Shown piece after piece: positions 1-13,495 of a stretch of 64,000 nt of DNA. The first letter of the stretch is position 1. Each line of letters begins with the position of its first letter. Below the pieces are notes generated by a model. That model searched no databases and had not been told where the DNA came from. It saw only the letters and a list, made by a program, of their open reading frames with translations. Position numbers and translations under genes: made by a program. This stretch comes from Amia ocellicauda (lineage: Eukaryota; Chordata; Actinopteri; Amiiformes; Amiidae): assembly GCF_036373705.1 (NCBI RefSeq), contig NC_089867.1, forward strand, positions 9,240,001-9,304,000. The letters run 5' to 3'.

Positions 1-2105
1 ACTTTTTGGAAAAGCAATGCAAACTAAACTAGCGTGGAGGACGATACAAATTTCTGCCTGAGCCAGACAGAGCAAACCTTTGTTTGACAGTATTGAATTC
101 AGGTTGCTCCGATTGAATAGAAGAAAATTACATAATTTTAAAGAAAATCCCTTTTTTTAAAAAGAAAAATAAATGTATAGGAAAGAAAACAACGTGGAGA
201 ACAAGTCTTTATCCAAAACATTTTCAAGAACGTATTTAAAACAAAAATAACGCAACACTCACCTCTTAGTAATTTCTCTATTACTTAGGACAAACTAGAG
301 ACCAAAATCTTGAGTTACACGTTAACATGCAGCGACTGCTTCACTAAAACAATTTCTGAATCGAATCAGTCATCAAAGCTTTTTGCTTGCCTCGCTTTGT
401 ATTTATTCTAAGGAACCATGCAAAATCATGCCACAAGCAACAATACAGATTTAACTGCTGCAAGTCCAACCTCAAACGATTTTTCTTTGATTTTAATTTT
501 TTGCTTTTACTAGAACAATTTGTGTTGCTCAGAATTAAAATATATAAGCCTTACTTTGTATATAGACTGTATCTGCCTTCAGTCATTTTCATTTCAAAAT
601 GCTGGCTTGTCACAGAGGGTCTCGAGGTGGGAACAAAGGATGCCAACTGTTGGAAGGTTTAATTGGCACAGGGCCTTTCCGCTGGCACCGCAAGAACGCC
701 AAGCAGATTGCAGACAGTTGTGGAAGACGATATACTGTAAATGCACTCATTGTATTTTCTGTTTTAATTCATATCATGTGCAATGTTGCGGCTTTAACAT
801 TTTATGCAACTCTATTTATGAAGACCTCTGTTGTACCTGTAATAAATATATAGAAAAGCACGTACTTGATACTGCAAGTTATACTGTTATTTGTGTTTCT
901 TTACACTCTTCCCTTAGTTCAGTATTATTTCCTAACCCCCCCCCCAGCTCCAAGTCATTCTACAGATGCTAGAAATGATTTGGGTCTACATGGCACTTAC
1001 ACTCTGATTTTTTGTTTTATATTCTGTTGTCACTTATAGTTAAACCAAAGTTCTCTGAGCTTTACAGGAACGGTTGCTTTCCCTTTCTTTTAATTGACAT
1101 TTTACTAACTTAAGTTATAAATACCATAATGAAAGTAAAAAAGGGGGTGTTTACAAAATGTTTACCATAGCTTTATTTATTCTTTCGTAAGAAGTTGGGT
1201 GAGTATTACACCTGATTTGACATTTCATTGGTTTGTCATTTCATCCTCTGTGTATTGGGGATTCTGACATACACCTCGTTTGCAAGTTTAGCCTTTTTTT
1301 TTTTTGGTATGCTGGGAGCAGTCAGCCCATAAAACTAGTATTCTTGTTAGGTTAAGGTTTTTTTTTTGTTTTTTTTTACTGAAGTTGCATTATTGATACA
1401 TAAATATGTATAGTAATAACAAGAAGAAGCTATTTGACTTGGAGAAGTTAGTCTGTATGTAGTTGATCACCTGGGATATTCCTAGGTTTAGGTCCTTGGT
1501 GTGTTTAAAAAAAAAAAAAAATCCAATCATGTCTGAGCTGGTTGGGAAAGAACTACGTGCACTTTCAGAAATCCGGACGTGCGTTGTAGATCTTAGCTGC
1601 TAAAGTAAAAATTGTCAGCTTCAAAAATACGTAGGTATTAGACCCACTTTGAATCGGTTGTATTTCCATCATTTAATTCTGAATTTATAAGTGCCAGTTT
1701 AGCGTAAAGAAGAGCTATGTTTTCTCCAAAGCTTGAGAGACATAACCTAGTGTTCATTTACTCTGCTAGAGACAGAAGACCGTGGATTCATCTGTACAGT
1801 CCCATTTAATGTACTCTTATTTATTCATTATTGTAAAGCTGTACAGAAGCCGAAAAAATACGGGGACTCGGACTGGATGTGTTTTCGTTCCAACCTCATT
1901 GTATTTTACATATATATATTTTTTAGTGTATTTGTTTTATCATTTTTTTGTTTTCCTTTGTTTTTTTGATTTTGAAATATTATTTTTACGTTTGCATGTA
2001 TATTTCTTTGTACAGAAACCATAAGTGTTTACACAATATGTGCTGTAAATATATTTTATTTTGCCATCAGTTATTTTAAAATTAAACATATGCAACATAC
2101 TTCTG
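1..2105 (+). other. Possible 3' UTR of an unseen upstream gene
   Basis: AT-rich and T-rich DNA with no convincing coding exon. It has candidate poly(A) signals on the + strand: AATAAA at 841-846 and ATTAAA at 2081-2086. The long T-rich, ORF-poor texture looks like a vertebrate 3' UTR. I could not tie it to a named gene, so this is inference only; it could equally be plain intergenic DNA. The short ORFs inside it (for example 599-853) show no recognisable domain. Confidence 0.3.
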
Positions 2106-5100
2106 GCTGTCTTCATTTGTTTGGTTTTTGTTGGGTTTTCTGCCTCTCACACAAGCAGCTGTATGATCAGTTGTATCCTTATGTAGGGTTACTAAAATGT
2201 ACTTTTGTTGCTTTCTATACAGCCGAATCAGCACTGTTTATTGATCTGTATTGCCATCCATAAAAGACTGTCAAGGTGAAACAACAAGCTAGCATTCCTC
2301 GAGTGAGTCATTCTTTATTTGACCATGTATGTTTACAGCCTTCGTTTTCTGCCATTTAGCTACAACAGTTCAATTAAGTCATGAGACAGTGCATTAAGTG
2401 CAGAATAATCAAGTCCTCTGGGAAACAATAAGGGTTCTGTCAGTGAAATGTATGTTTTACAAATTTCAAATAAAAACAAGGCAAACCGTGAATCTTTGAT
2501 GCGAAAGTACAGCTAATGATGGAATAAAGTAATGACAGTAGCCGCTGAGATGAGACTTAGTTGTGAAATGCATAACTGTACTGGTTTCTAATTGTATATT
2601 TCTCCCTTTCAGCCCATTAGAAATTTGTATAATTTTGTGCAAAGTAGTTATCACATGCAGGTTACAGTGGAAAATGTATGGGGTGGAGCAAGATGTCTTG
2701 TAAAAAAGTATCCGATTTCCTTTTTGAGCTATTTTTGTTGCCTTCTCTTTTTAAAATGTTCTGTTGCATTATGTTCTTGTTGCCTTCCTGTGTAGTACCT
2801 GCTTCCTGTGTTTAATTTAAAACAAAAATACTCTAATCTAATCTTCACACACAGCCTCAAGAGTCCTCACAATTTGAACTTCATTGGTATGTCCGATAAG
2901 TTTAGAAGGATTAAAGTGGCTGTACTGCTGTGACATTCGGTATTAAATCGTACAGAAATCTGAGATGGAAGGTGTAAATCTGATTGTTTTGTAATTAAAT
3001 GCTCATTTCTATTTTTGAAGTGGGAAATGGATTGGGAATGTTTGAAATGTATGCCATTCTACACATTCATCTGGATGCCCCTCCCTTTGCAGTTGTGAAA
3101 TATGATCCTTGTAAAGTCTTTTAAACTTGTTTTTAAGCAAAAATCCTTCCTTTTCCTATGTTATGTTTATTGTTATTCATTCTTAACAATTACTCTACAT
3201 AGGGCCAGCCCATGTGTATTACCTGGCTAGGATCAAAAGTGGTGGAAGGTAAGTGGAATGAGACGATCATGGAGTATAATGGTTCCTCTCCTAGATGGAC
3301 TTGTTATTGGTGGAGCAGCCCAGAATGGGGTACAACATGATACATACTTTTTAGCATTACATTACAAGGGACGTTTTTATCTTAAAGCACCATCGTACTC
3401 AGTGGGAGAACTGTTCCGATTTTGACGAGCACATGGTGTTTGTAATTAAAATGGACAGGAACAGGTTTGACATTAAACAGCACAGAATAATGTCTGAGGA
3501 GTGTTTCTGCACAAAGGGGATCAAACAGCCTTTCAGGAGATGCAAAAAGTCATTATTTAATAAAAAGGGAAATGAATGGGCATTAAATGACTCAATGTTT
3601 CAATTTGGTCATGTTTGGCATTTAATGTGATTTTGGTTTCACAATCCTCCCGTGGGTTCAGAAGGACCCTTCGAGGACAGCCCTAGAAATGAATCATGGT
3701 AAACAATACTCAAAAGTGGGATAATTAAGTTCATTATGAATCCCCCACTTGACAGAAACCAGTTCTTCCCTCTGGCCTGCAAGATGTAAAAAGCAGCTCA
3801 TTTTGACAGGTTGTCCCCATAACCACAAGCCCAAGAACAGTTCAGTGTTTTTGCAGGATTCTTTTATACTCTCATTTAAAGACAACAACCAGCTGTAGAT
3901 TGGAGGCTTCACAAATTGTCCAATAAAATATTGATTCAAGACTGAATACCTGTTTGATGTGCTTTGTTTTTTGCAATCATATTCGGAGTTGTAAAAGATA
4001 CTTTTTTTTGTATCCATATTTTACACTGTTAACTGATTGCAAGTGAAGCAAAAAATGAAGTCAAAAAACCCAAGTGAAATGTGCACTTCTGCTATTTGAA
4101 AGGTTTCACCATATGATAAATAGGAACAAACAAAGATAAGTGCACTGTAGAAAAGATGCAGACATTAATACATGCAGATTAGTTGCTTGTTAACGGGTAA
4201 TGTGTTGGTATAGATGTTTAACTGACATCAGACCTACAGGCTACCACAGCCAGGATATATGTTGCGCACACACACTCCATGTGTTTAGATAGCTTATTTT
4301 CAAGTTGGTATATGAAAAATGTGGTCCATCATGGATAATATGCATAATGCTTTAAACAACCGTTTATTTGTTCAGATTGATGGGTGGTGTTGGGAGAAAA
4401 AGCAATGCTAAATCAGCTGACACTAAATTGTGTTCCACATTTGCAGTTTGAATTGTAATATGATACGCCTATACAAAAAAATATTGACTTGACAATTGCT
4501 AGTTCATTTAAACCATTTAAACTTATCTGAACAAATGTTATGTCCTTATACTACTCATTAAAGAAAATTCTTAGTAAAGTACAATATTTAGTAGAAATTG
4601 ATAGTAATGTAAAATCTAAATCTATTATGTTCAATAAACAAATACGTGTTATTGTTTAATGGAAGTAATTTAAATTATGTGCTAATAAAGTCATGTAATC
4701 CAGTTACTTGGTTTAAGCAATCCTGAAGGAACAAGTGCATCCAAGTTCATGCATTGCTGTGTGATTTTCTAGGGGAAACACTGCCATTGTAAATAACGAT
4801 ACCATAGCTCGACAAGTCGTATATTATGCTAGCATATAGATCTAGCTTAATTATGAATCCATATTATAACCCGTTTTTTCGTTGTTGTAGTGAAAGAGGA
4901 AGACGGTGGTTGCAGCTTGAGAGCTGTTTTCGATCAATGAAGAGTGCAGATATTGCAAATGTTATTTTCATATATGTAATGCACTTTTATTTGATATACA
5001 AAACATGCATGTAGTACAGTCATTACAGACCAAAATAGTTCAACATCCTCCTGAAGTGTTTGCTACACACTCTTATGCCATCGTTGATCTGTTAAACAAT

Positions 5101-5439
5101 AATATGAATAGTGGGCATACCAAAATTAACTACTGTATACTGTGTAACTGATGTTTTATTAGAAAAAGCCGTGTCGGTTAAGAATCTGTTAAAGGAAAAT
5201 AGCCGGAAACGAAAAACTTAAAACTAACATCCCTACCTTTATTAGTAATATGTCTTTAGATCTAGCTGAATCAATATTAGTATTAGGTTACTTAGGAGAC
5301 GCTTTTATTCGAAGTGACTAGAGTAACAAAGTCTGCATCACGGTGTGTAAATACGTTTTGTTTTTAAATTGTTATGAATCAGTTCAGAGCTGATAGTGTA
5401 AGCAGTCCAATCACAACCAATTGAAACAAATACTACCAA
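2106..5439. other. Intergenic, nothing recognised
   Basis: AT-rich sequence between the possible 3' UTR and the GLB1 CpG island. I see no exon with splice sites and no clear repeat termini. The gene expected next to GLB1 in mammals (CRTAP) is not visible here. Confidence 0.4.
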
Positions 5440-5721
5440 AAAGTGGTCTGATTGCTCCTGTGTTTGTCTACGGCCGCCGGGCTGTGAAAGGACGGGGCTG
5501 CCGGCCAGCAGCACAACACTGACACGTGTCTGTCCACCGCGCTTCCGGGTCCGAGCCTCGCCGAGCCTCGTTTTCGCTGGGGCCGCGGGATCGGCGGGAG
5601 TCAGCCCAGCCGCGCCACCAGAGCCGGCCCTCCTCCGCGCCTGCGCAGTGTGTCTGATGACACCCGGTCACACGGCTTCTCCAGTCAGCTGACAGACGAG
5701 CAGGCAATCAAGACAACAAAC
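5440..5721 (+). promoter_or_regulatory. GLB1: GLB1 CpG-island promoter
   Basis: Sharp local rise in G+C and CpG immediately before the GLB1 start codon, in otherwise AT-rich DNA. No TATA box is obvious, as is usual for housekeeping lysosomal genes. It contains a perfect E-box CACGTG (5523-5528) inside the palindrome GACACGTGTC, and an NRF1-like GCGCCTGCGCAG near 5636-5647. A TFEB/CLEAR site has the form GTCACGTGAC, so the E-box is a plausible TFEB site with altered flanks. Transcription start not determinable. Confidence 0.7.
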
Positions 5722-5787
5722 ATGGCTTTCCCCGGCGGTGTGCTGCTGCTGCTGCTGTCCTCTGTGCTTGCAATAGGGAACGTAAAA
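5722..5787 (+). CDS. GLB1: GLB1 exon 1 (signal peptide)
   Basis: Residues 1-22: start Met, a run of five Leu from a CTG repeat, then the likely signal-peptidase region. Donor GTAAGC. This ATG is chosen because it lies in the CpG island and is followed by a signal peptide that reads in phase into exon 2. Confidence 0.85.
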
Positions 5788-8700
5788 GTAAGCTCACATT
5801 AGATACACGTATTTCAGTTATCAATATTTGCGTTCTTGCTTTTGTATTGGTTTATTTTTAGGAGGACTGTCATTTTAAACCAGTTGGTGTTCATCGCTCG
5901 AACGTTATTTATACAGGAGTGCAATTATATATTATTGTTCTTGTATCTTTTTTGTTAGCATATATGTGTGTTTTAATAGACGTTTCTGTTTGCATACACA
6001 CACATTCAGAGAAAAGTGTTCCTCCCATATAATCCCCGGCTCAACCTAATCATGAATAACAGGTTCACTAGAGCTTCACATTCCACTGACTACAACTTGA
6101 GTAATAATAATATGCACTTTTAATCTACAACAACGAGGAAGTGTGTGGTTCCAGGTAGTCATCACATCTATTTGATGGTGCCATAGCTGTGTTGAAAAAT
6201 AGTTTTCAAACAAGAAAAATCCCAATTGGGGGTTTGGTTAGCTTTAATACGTCATACAGGTGAGGGTAGGAAGTTCTAGAAGTTTTGATTCCAGTGTTGT
6301 GTAGGGTCAGCTCTTTTCGTTTTACTGTAGATACTGCAGTATAGTATGATAGTTTAGAGTAAAGATTCTGAATACATGTGTGTGGTTTATGAGGTAACAC
6401 TCTACTTCTCTTTTCCTCCCTCCTTCCCACCCCTGCCACTCTTTTTCTCTCTCTCTCCCCACCTGTAGCTTGCTTCATCCAGCACTTTTGAAATTGATTA
6501 CAAGAACGACTGCTTTGCCAAGGATGGAAAGCCATTCCGCTACGTTTCCGGGAGCATCCACTACAGTCGGATCCCCAGAGTGTATTGGGTGGATCGCCTG
6601 CAGAAGATGTACATGGCAGGACTGAATGCCATTCAGACGTACGTGTCTCCACTGGCCTTGATCCGTTGCAAGCTAAAGAATGAACCATTCAGTCTAAAAA
6701 AAAATGTCAAAAAAACTCAGCCTTGTTGTCTAGAAATCGAAGTCTCCAATGTTTATATTTATATTACAGGCTGTTTATGGAAAATGCCAAAGTCAGATTT
6801 CTCTTCCAAATGTCGTTATGTTAATCTAAATTATTTGCTACACACTCACCCAAACATTTATCCAGTTGCTGTTTAGGACAATAATATTTTGAGACATGAC
6901 CTTTCCTTTCTTTCTGTGTCATTTACAGCTATGTACCGTGGAACTACCACGAAGCTCTTCCCAAACAATACAACTTCACCGGAGACCGAGATCTCGAGCA
7001 TTTCCTCCAGCTGGCTCATGACATTGGGTTTCTGGTGATCCTGAGGCCTGGGCCCTACATATGTGCAGAATGGGAAATGGTGAATTTAAACATGGGTCAT
7101 TTCAGATGTGCAATTGGTATTACCTATATGACTTTTTAGAATTGCACATTTAATATTGCACATGTTCACTGTATCTATGCAGCAGAGGAAGCAATATAGA
7201 TGTGTGGCCTTGAATGGAGAGACAGGCAGGCAGAAAGAGTTCAGAGTGTTTTCGTAGATCAGACTGAATTAGCAGATCTTCATTTAGGACAGCAGTTGAA
7301 ATAATACTAATACATAGCTGGCTTAGTTTTTGTTTACAGTTACATCTAACTCTTGGCATGTGTCCCTTTTTCTCAGGGTGGGTTACCTGCTTGGTTGCTG
7401 AAGAAGAATGATATTGTCCTCAGATCTTCTGATGCTGGTAAAGTATTCAACACCCCCAACATTTTTATCTCAGAATGAGTTGCGGAAGAGATTGAAGAAT
7501 AATTGATTTGCTCTCAAATGAATGCCTTTATGACAAGTTTAAAATGTTTTTTTTATGCAATCACGTTACCTTTAATAATAACAATAATTTATTGTTAAAA
7601 AACAAAACAAAAAAACACAACTTAATTCAGCGCTCCGTGTCATTAATGCATGTCCTTTCTTTTTTGTGTTATAGATTACATTAACGCTGTAGACCAGTGG
7701 ATGGGTACATTACTCCCAAAGATAAAGCCTTTTCTGTATCAAAATGGAGGGCCAATTATTACAGTTCAGGTAATATATTTGACATGAAAGGATTACCTTT
7801 ACATTGAATTGTATTTGGTTTATGTATGATTCATATACAGGGTTATACTCATACTGTGTAATGGAACATCTCTGTTTTAGTGAACCAGGGTTATGTTCAT
7901 AACCTAACTTAGTTTTTTTGTTTTGTTTTTTTCAATTACAGTACTGTTCAAGAACTGAATATCTCTTTTAACACTGCAAAAAATAAACTTATATTAATTT
8001 CCAAGTAGTTGGTGTTTAAAGCCAATGGAAACCCATTTAAATAGTTCAAATTTTTTGAAAAAATGATACAATAATAAGAATGAAAACAACATCAGTGTTA
8101 ATTTTTGTTTGTGCATTAGGTACTAAACCACTTTTAAAACTCCAGGGTTTGAGGTGTGAAGTTAAGGTGTGAGAAAGCAAATGAGATATAAATGATTAAC
8201 AAGAAACCAACTATATATAGCCACGTGTTTCTGATCTTATCACAGGATATATTTCAGTTTTCACTGACTGACTGCTGTTGGGAAAAATAATCTAAATTAG
8301 AGCAAATCAAGTTTGTAATTATCCATTACTGTTATATAGGGGATGTGACCCAATTAAGCCCATGCACCATATAAGCCCACTTGCTCTTTTATTTTGAAAT
8401 CCCGAAATACAGGACATATTAGGATGTTGTTACTGTAATTTTTTATTTGGAGTCAATCACATTTTTTGTTCGTGACTTTGTGCAGCAGCAATTTTAGAAG
8501 TCACCCCAAAACTTTGCTTTATGAGGGGCCTCCCAAGAAGCAATTTTTCTGGAATTTGGTGACCAAACTTGGTGAATATTGATAAGAATTATAAAATGAA
8601 GAGATTAATAAATGAAATGAAATATGATGAATTTGCTTGGTATTTAAAAGCACTATTTTGTATTTGAAAATATAGATTTCATGAGTTTCTGCAGCGAGCG

Positions 8701-11700
8701 CGGGACACTGTCAGAATGATGGTCACACAGATAGATGCAGTGGAACAACACACATTTTGAAAAACTGTTGATGACCATAGTAAATCTAAACATTTTAGAT
8801 GTTGTTTTCAGATAAAACAATATTTAATGTTCTATCAATTATTATAATCTTACAATTGTATTGTTTTTGTCATATGAGCTTAAAAGGAACAGCGCCCTTG
8901 ACATGCCTATTAGCACGTGGCTTTAAAGCAGAATAATTAATTTGTTCTACCAACAATAATAAACATGGTCTAAGTTGTAAAGAATAATGTATTTTATTTA
9001 TTATAAAGATATTACATGTTGACATTAACTCTATAAAACGTTATTGAGGTGAATTTCCCATGGACCACTGTTGTTCTTAATAAACCCATTAAGCCCAGAA
9101 CCCATTGTACCTCATATTAAAAAAGCCTTAAATTAATTAATATTACTCAGAATACATCCTTTTCATTCATTAACTTAACTACTTACCTTATTTTCTTTAT
9201 GGGGACAAAATGGGTAGGCAGAGAAAAACTTATTGGGACTGCAATAACATGATGGAAGCATTCTGCGAATTTAGTGCGGATCACGGATGGACATTTGTGA
9301 CTCACGTGTCAGATATTTCCCTGGCACTTGCGACCAAGGCCAAAGAAAATGCGGTTGTGCTTCTCTGGCTCCCATCTCACCTCACCCACATCCTCCAGCC
9401 ACTGGACCAGACAGTGTTTGGTGAAGTCTAAAGCAGGGATGCACTGATATGAAAATTCTGGTCCGATTAAAGAAACAATAAAACTGGCCTTCTTTAGACT
9501 AGTTGAGTATCTGGAGCATCAGCAATTGTGGGTTCGATTACAGGCTCAAAATGGCCAGAAACAAAGAACTTTCTTCTGAAACTCGTCAGTCTATTCTTGT
9601 TCTAAGAAATGAAGGCTATTCCATGCGAGAAATTGACAAGAAACTGAAGATCTCGTACAACGCTGTGTACTACTCCCTTCACAGAACAGCGCAAACTGGC
9701 TCTAACCAGAATAGAAAGAGAAGTGTGAGTCCCCGGTGCACAACTGAGCAAGAGGACAAACACATTAGAGTGTCTAGTTTGAGAAACAGACGCCTCACAG
9801 GTCCTCAACTGGCAGCTTCATTAAATAGTACCTGCAAAACACCAGTCTCAACGTCAACAGTGAAGAGGCGACTCCGGGATGCTGGCCTTCTAGGCAGAGT
9901 TGCAAAGAAAAAGCCATATCTCACACTGGCCAATAAAAACAAAAGATGAAGATGGGCAAAAGAACAGACACTGGACAGAGGAAGATTGGAAAAAAGTGTT
10001 ATGGATAGACGAATCTGAGTTTGAGGTGTTCGGATCACAGAGAAGAACATTCGTGAGACGCAGACCAAATGAAAAGATGCTGGAGGAGTGTTTGACGCCA
10101 TCTGTCAAGCATGGTGTAGGCAATGTGATGGTCTGGGGGTGCTTTGGTGGTGGTAAAGTGGGAGATTTGTTCAGGGTAAAAGGGATCTTGAAGAAGGAAG
10201 GTTATCACTCCATTTTGCAATGCCATGTCATACCCTCTGGATGCCGCTTGATTGGAGCCAGTTTCCTCCTACAACAGGACAATGACTCAAAGCACAGCTC
10301 CAAACTATGCAATAACTATTTAGGGAAGAAGCAGTCAGCTGGTATTCTGTCTATAATGGAGAGGAGTGCGGTCAATGGATCTCCCACCCTATTGAGCTGT
10401 TGTGGGAGCAGCTTGACTGTATGCTACATAAGAAGTGCCCATCAAGCCAATCCAACTTGTGGCAGGTGCTTCAGGAAGCATGGGGTGAAATCTGTTCAGA
10501 TTACCTCAACAAATTGACAACTAGAATGCCAAACGTCCGCAAGGCTGTAATTGCTGCAAATGGAGGATTCTTTGTCGAAAGCAAAGTTTGAGGCACAGAA
10601 TTATTTCAATTCAAAATCATTATTTCTAACCTTGTGAATTAGTATATTACCTATTCAACTTGCTATATTTCCTATTCACTCATTTCATGTATGTTTTCAT
10701 GGAAAACAAGGAAATTTCTAAGTGACCCCAAACTTTTGAATGGTAGAGTATATGTCAGAAATATAGGCCATTATAATACAATTGGCCGATAGCTGATAGT
10801 CATTTTTTGCCATAACGGCCCGATACCGATCAGTGGCCAATCAATTGGTGCATCCCTAGTCAAAAGGTAATGGAGGAAAGAACTGCGCTGCCATTCCCAT
10901 GTTAACGCTGTATATGTTGCTTTATTTTCTTTGCATTCAAATTTGTAAAAAAAAAAAAAAAAATACGTATTTTAAGGCAACGCTGTCTATTTTAGTATCT
11001 CAGTATTCGATCTAGACACAAATTGCTGGTAAGCCATTGCTTTTGGCTTACCAGATGTGAACTGTGAGTGTTCAAGATGTGTTGTTTTTTCAGGTGGAAA
11101 ATGAGTATGGGAGCTACTTTGCGTGCGACTACAATTATCTTCGGCATCTTACAAAGCTGTTCCGTTCTCACCTGGGCGATGAAGTTGTTCTTTTCACAAC
11201 GGATGGTGCCGACCAAGGTTATCTGAAATGTGGAGCTTTGCAAGGCTTGTATGCAACAGTGGATTTCGGGCCAGGTTTGTGCAAGGAAATGAATCGCTGT
11301 TTATCCAGGTTGCAAAGATTTGCAAAATATTTTATTGTGGTTTTGCTCAGTGCCATAGCAAAACAATTCCCTACTGTATCATGTGGAAACCTGTGGGCTG
11401 CCACTAATTGATTATGGAGAGCTCCCAACTTGTTTACGGGACTGTATCTTTTTGCCTCTAGAAACAGGCCGGAAACGGCCTCCCTGATGGTTCAATCAGA
11501 GTGGTGGTAACCCCACTGTAGAGTGATGACTGAATTTCAGTTTTTAAATGACCGTGAAGGTAGGAGTCCCTTCATTTCTGGCATTTCTCCATTTCCCCTT
11601 CTGGACAACACTTTCACCCTCCCCCCCCAAACCACAAAGTCATTCAAAGTTCAGGGCTGTTTTATTTAGTCCCAGTCCATCTTTGCTCTGATCTGTGCAT

Positions 11701-13425
11701 CTGTGGTGTATTTGACATGTTCTAAAGACATGTTTTGGCCCAACATAATATTAAGGAGAGGTTAATTTTTATTTTATTTTTTTCCTTTTTTTTTTTTTAA
11801 TTTATTTTAATTGTGACTTCCATTCGTAAAAGCTAATAGAAACACGGGCATCTGTTTTATACAAAAAAACGAACAAACAAAAAAAAGTTATGCAGTGTAC
11901 CTCTTTTTCCAACAGGTGGCAATGTTACAAAAGCTTTCTCTGCACAGAGGCACGCTGAACCCAGAGGACCTCTGGTAAGGAGGGAGAATTCTTGTAGCTA
12001 TTATGATTTTCTTTTTAATTTATTATTTTCAACAATTTTATTGTAATTAGTTTAGTCTGCTTTCTTTGGGTTTTTTGTGAATGATTAAGCAAATTGGAGT
12101 AAGAAAATACACTTTGTCTTATTCCTGGGGGTGCAGGAGATATCTTTGGGATATACATCTTGCTTTGACAATGTCTGCTCAAAATCACAAGTGGTGCAGG
12201 GGCCGCAATGAATTCAATACATTTTTGTTGAATCCAAAAATGGCACAGATACAGACATATATATACCCTAAACTAATCTTACCTATCTATATATGTATAT
12301 AGATAATTGTTTTGTTGTTGTTCCATTTGTAATTGTTTTGCCGTCTGCCAACCGCAACTTATATATAAAAAAATATATATATTACAGGAACTAAGGGGGT
12401 AAACATCTGTTAGCATTAATCCCTCTGAGACTCTGCTTTTTTGTTTCAAGTTGCACTACCTAATGCAGCCCACGCCACACGTAGATGTTTTATTGTATCA
12501 TTAGTTTTCCACTCAGTCTACTGTGGCGTTACTATTCATATAACTGTAATCACATAATTCACTATAATGTGGACTCGTATCATACATTAAATGCAACATC
12601 ATCACATTTGTTGTGTAATTTCTGCGAGACTTTGTGAGTGCATAGAGAATAATACAGTTACAAGTACATGGTTAACAAAATTTCAAATCAATCAAATGCA
12701 CAGTGCAAACCATTGACCCATTGTCTAGCTTTTAACTTGATCCACTTCTCGGTAAAGACCTTCCGTGTATATTGGCCATTCTGAAAAACTGTTAATAAGT
12801 CATTGCTGTAATTACGTTTTTACACAACTGAATTGAAGATTGTGTTAAACCTGCAACTGCTGCAGTGCTTTGTGAGGCTAATTTTCAAAGTGATAGGGAA
12901 AGCAAACTAAATACCTGGAATTGCTCTTCAATTTCCCTGTATTGTTTTCACTTCATACAATCTCCTCCAACCGGTTTCTCAGACCTGTTTGTCAAATGAC
13001 TTTACTATTCCTTTGAATAGTTATTCAGGTAATATAGTTTTAGTGCAGGTGTTAGTACAGAGATTAATTTTTACGAGTGCAGGAATGTAGATAAAAGTAA
13101 CATCGATGTGGGGGAATTACCATTTCTACAATAGTATGAAATTCAGAAATATGTGACCTCTTAAGTTCACTGAAAATACTGGATGAAATATTTCTAGAAG
13201 TTATTATTTATCATTATTAGTAATGGGTATTTTTTCTTTTTTTTGGCTGTTGGGTGGCTTCTATAAATGGATGCGAAGTCAGTTAAAGAAATGAAATCAA
13301 TGACTTGCGTGTCCTCCTATATTCACTCCAAAAACAATCCTGGGATAAAGGAAGTAGTCTCTATTGTGGCCATTTGTTTTTCTAGTTTCAAAATAAAGGA
13401 TGATGCATAAGCCATCTAGTTCCCC

Positions 13426-13495
<70 letters not shown>

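Noticed and set aside
387..972. Overlapping ORFs at the left edge
   Set aside because: Three competing frames, no homology or splice context; more like 3' UTR.
5468..5707. 79-codon minus-strand ORF in the CpG island
   Set aside because: GC-rich DNA lacks stop codons by chance; Arg/Ala-rich translation without any domain. No sign of a head-to-head gene such as CRTAP.
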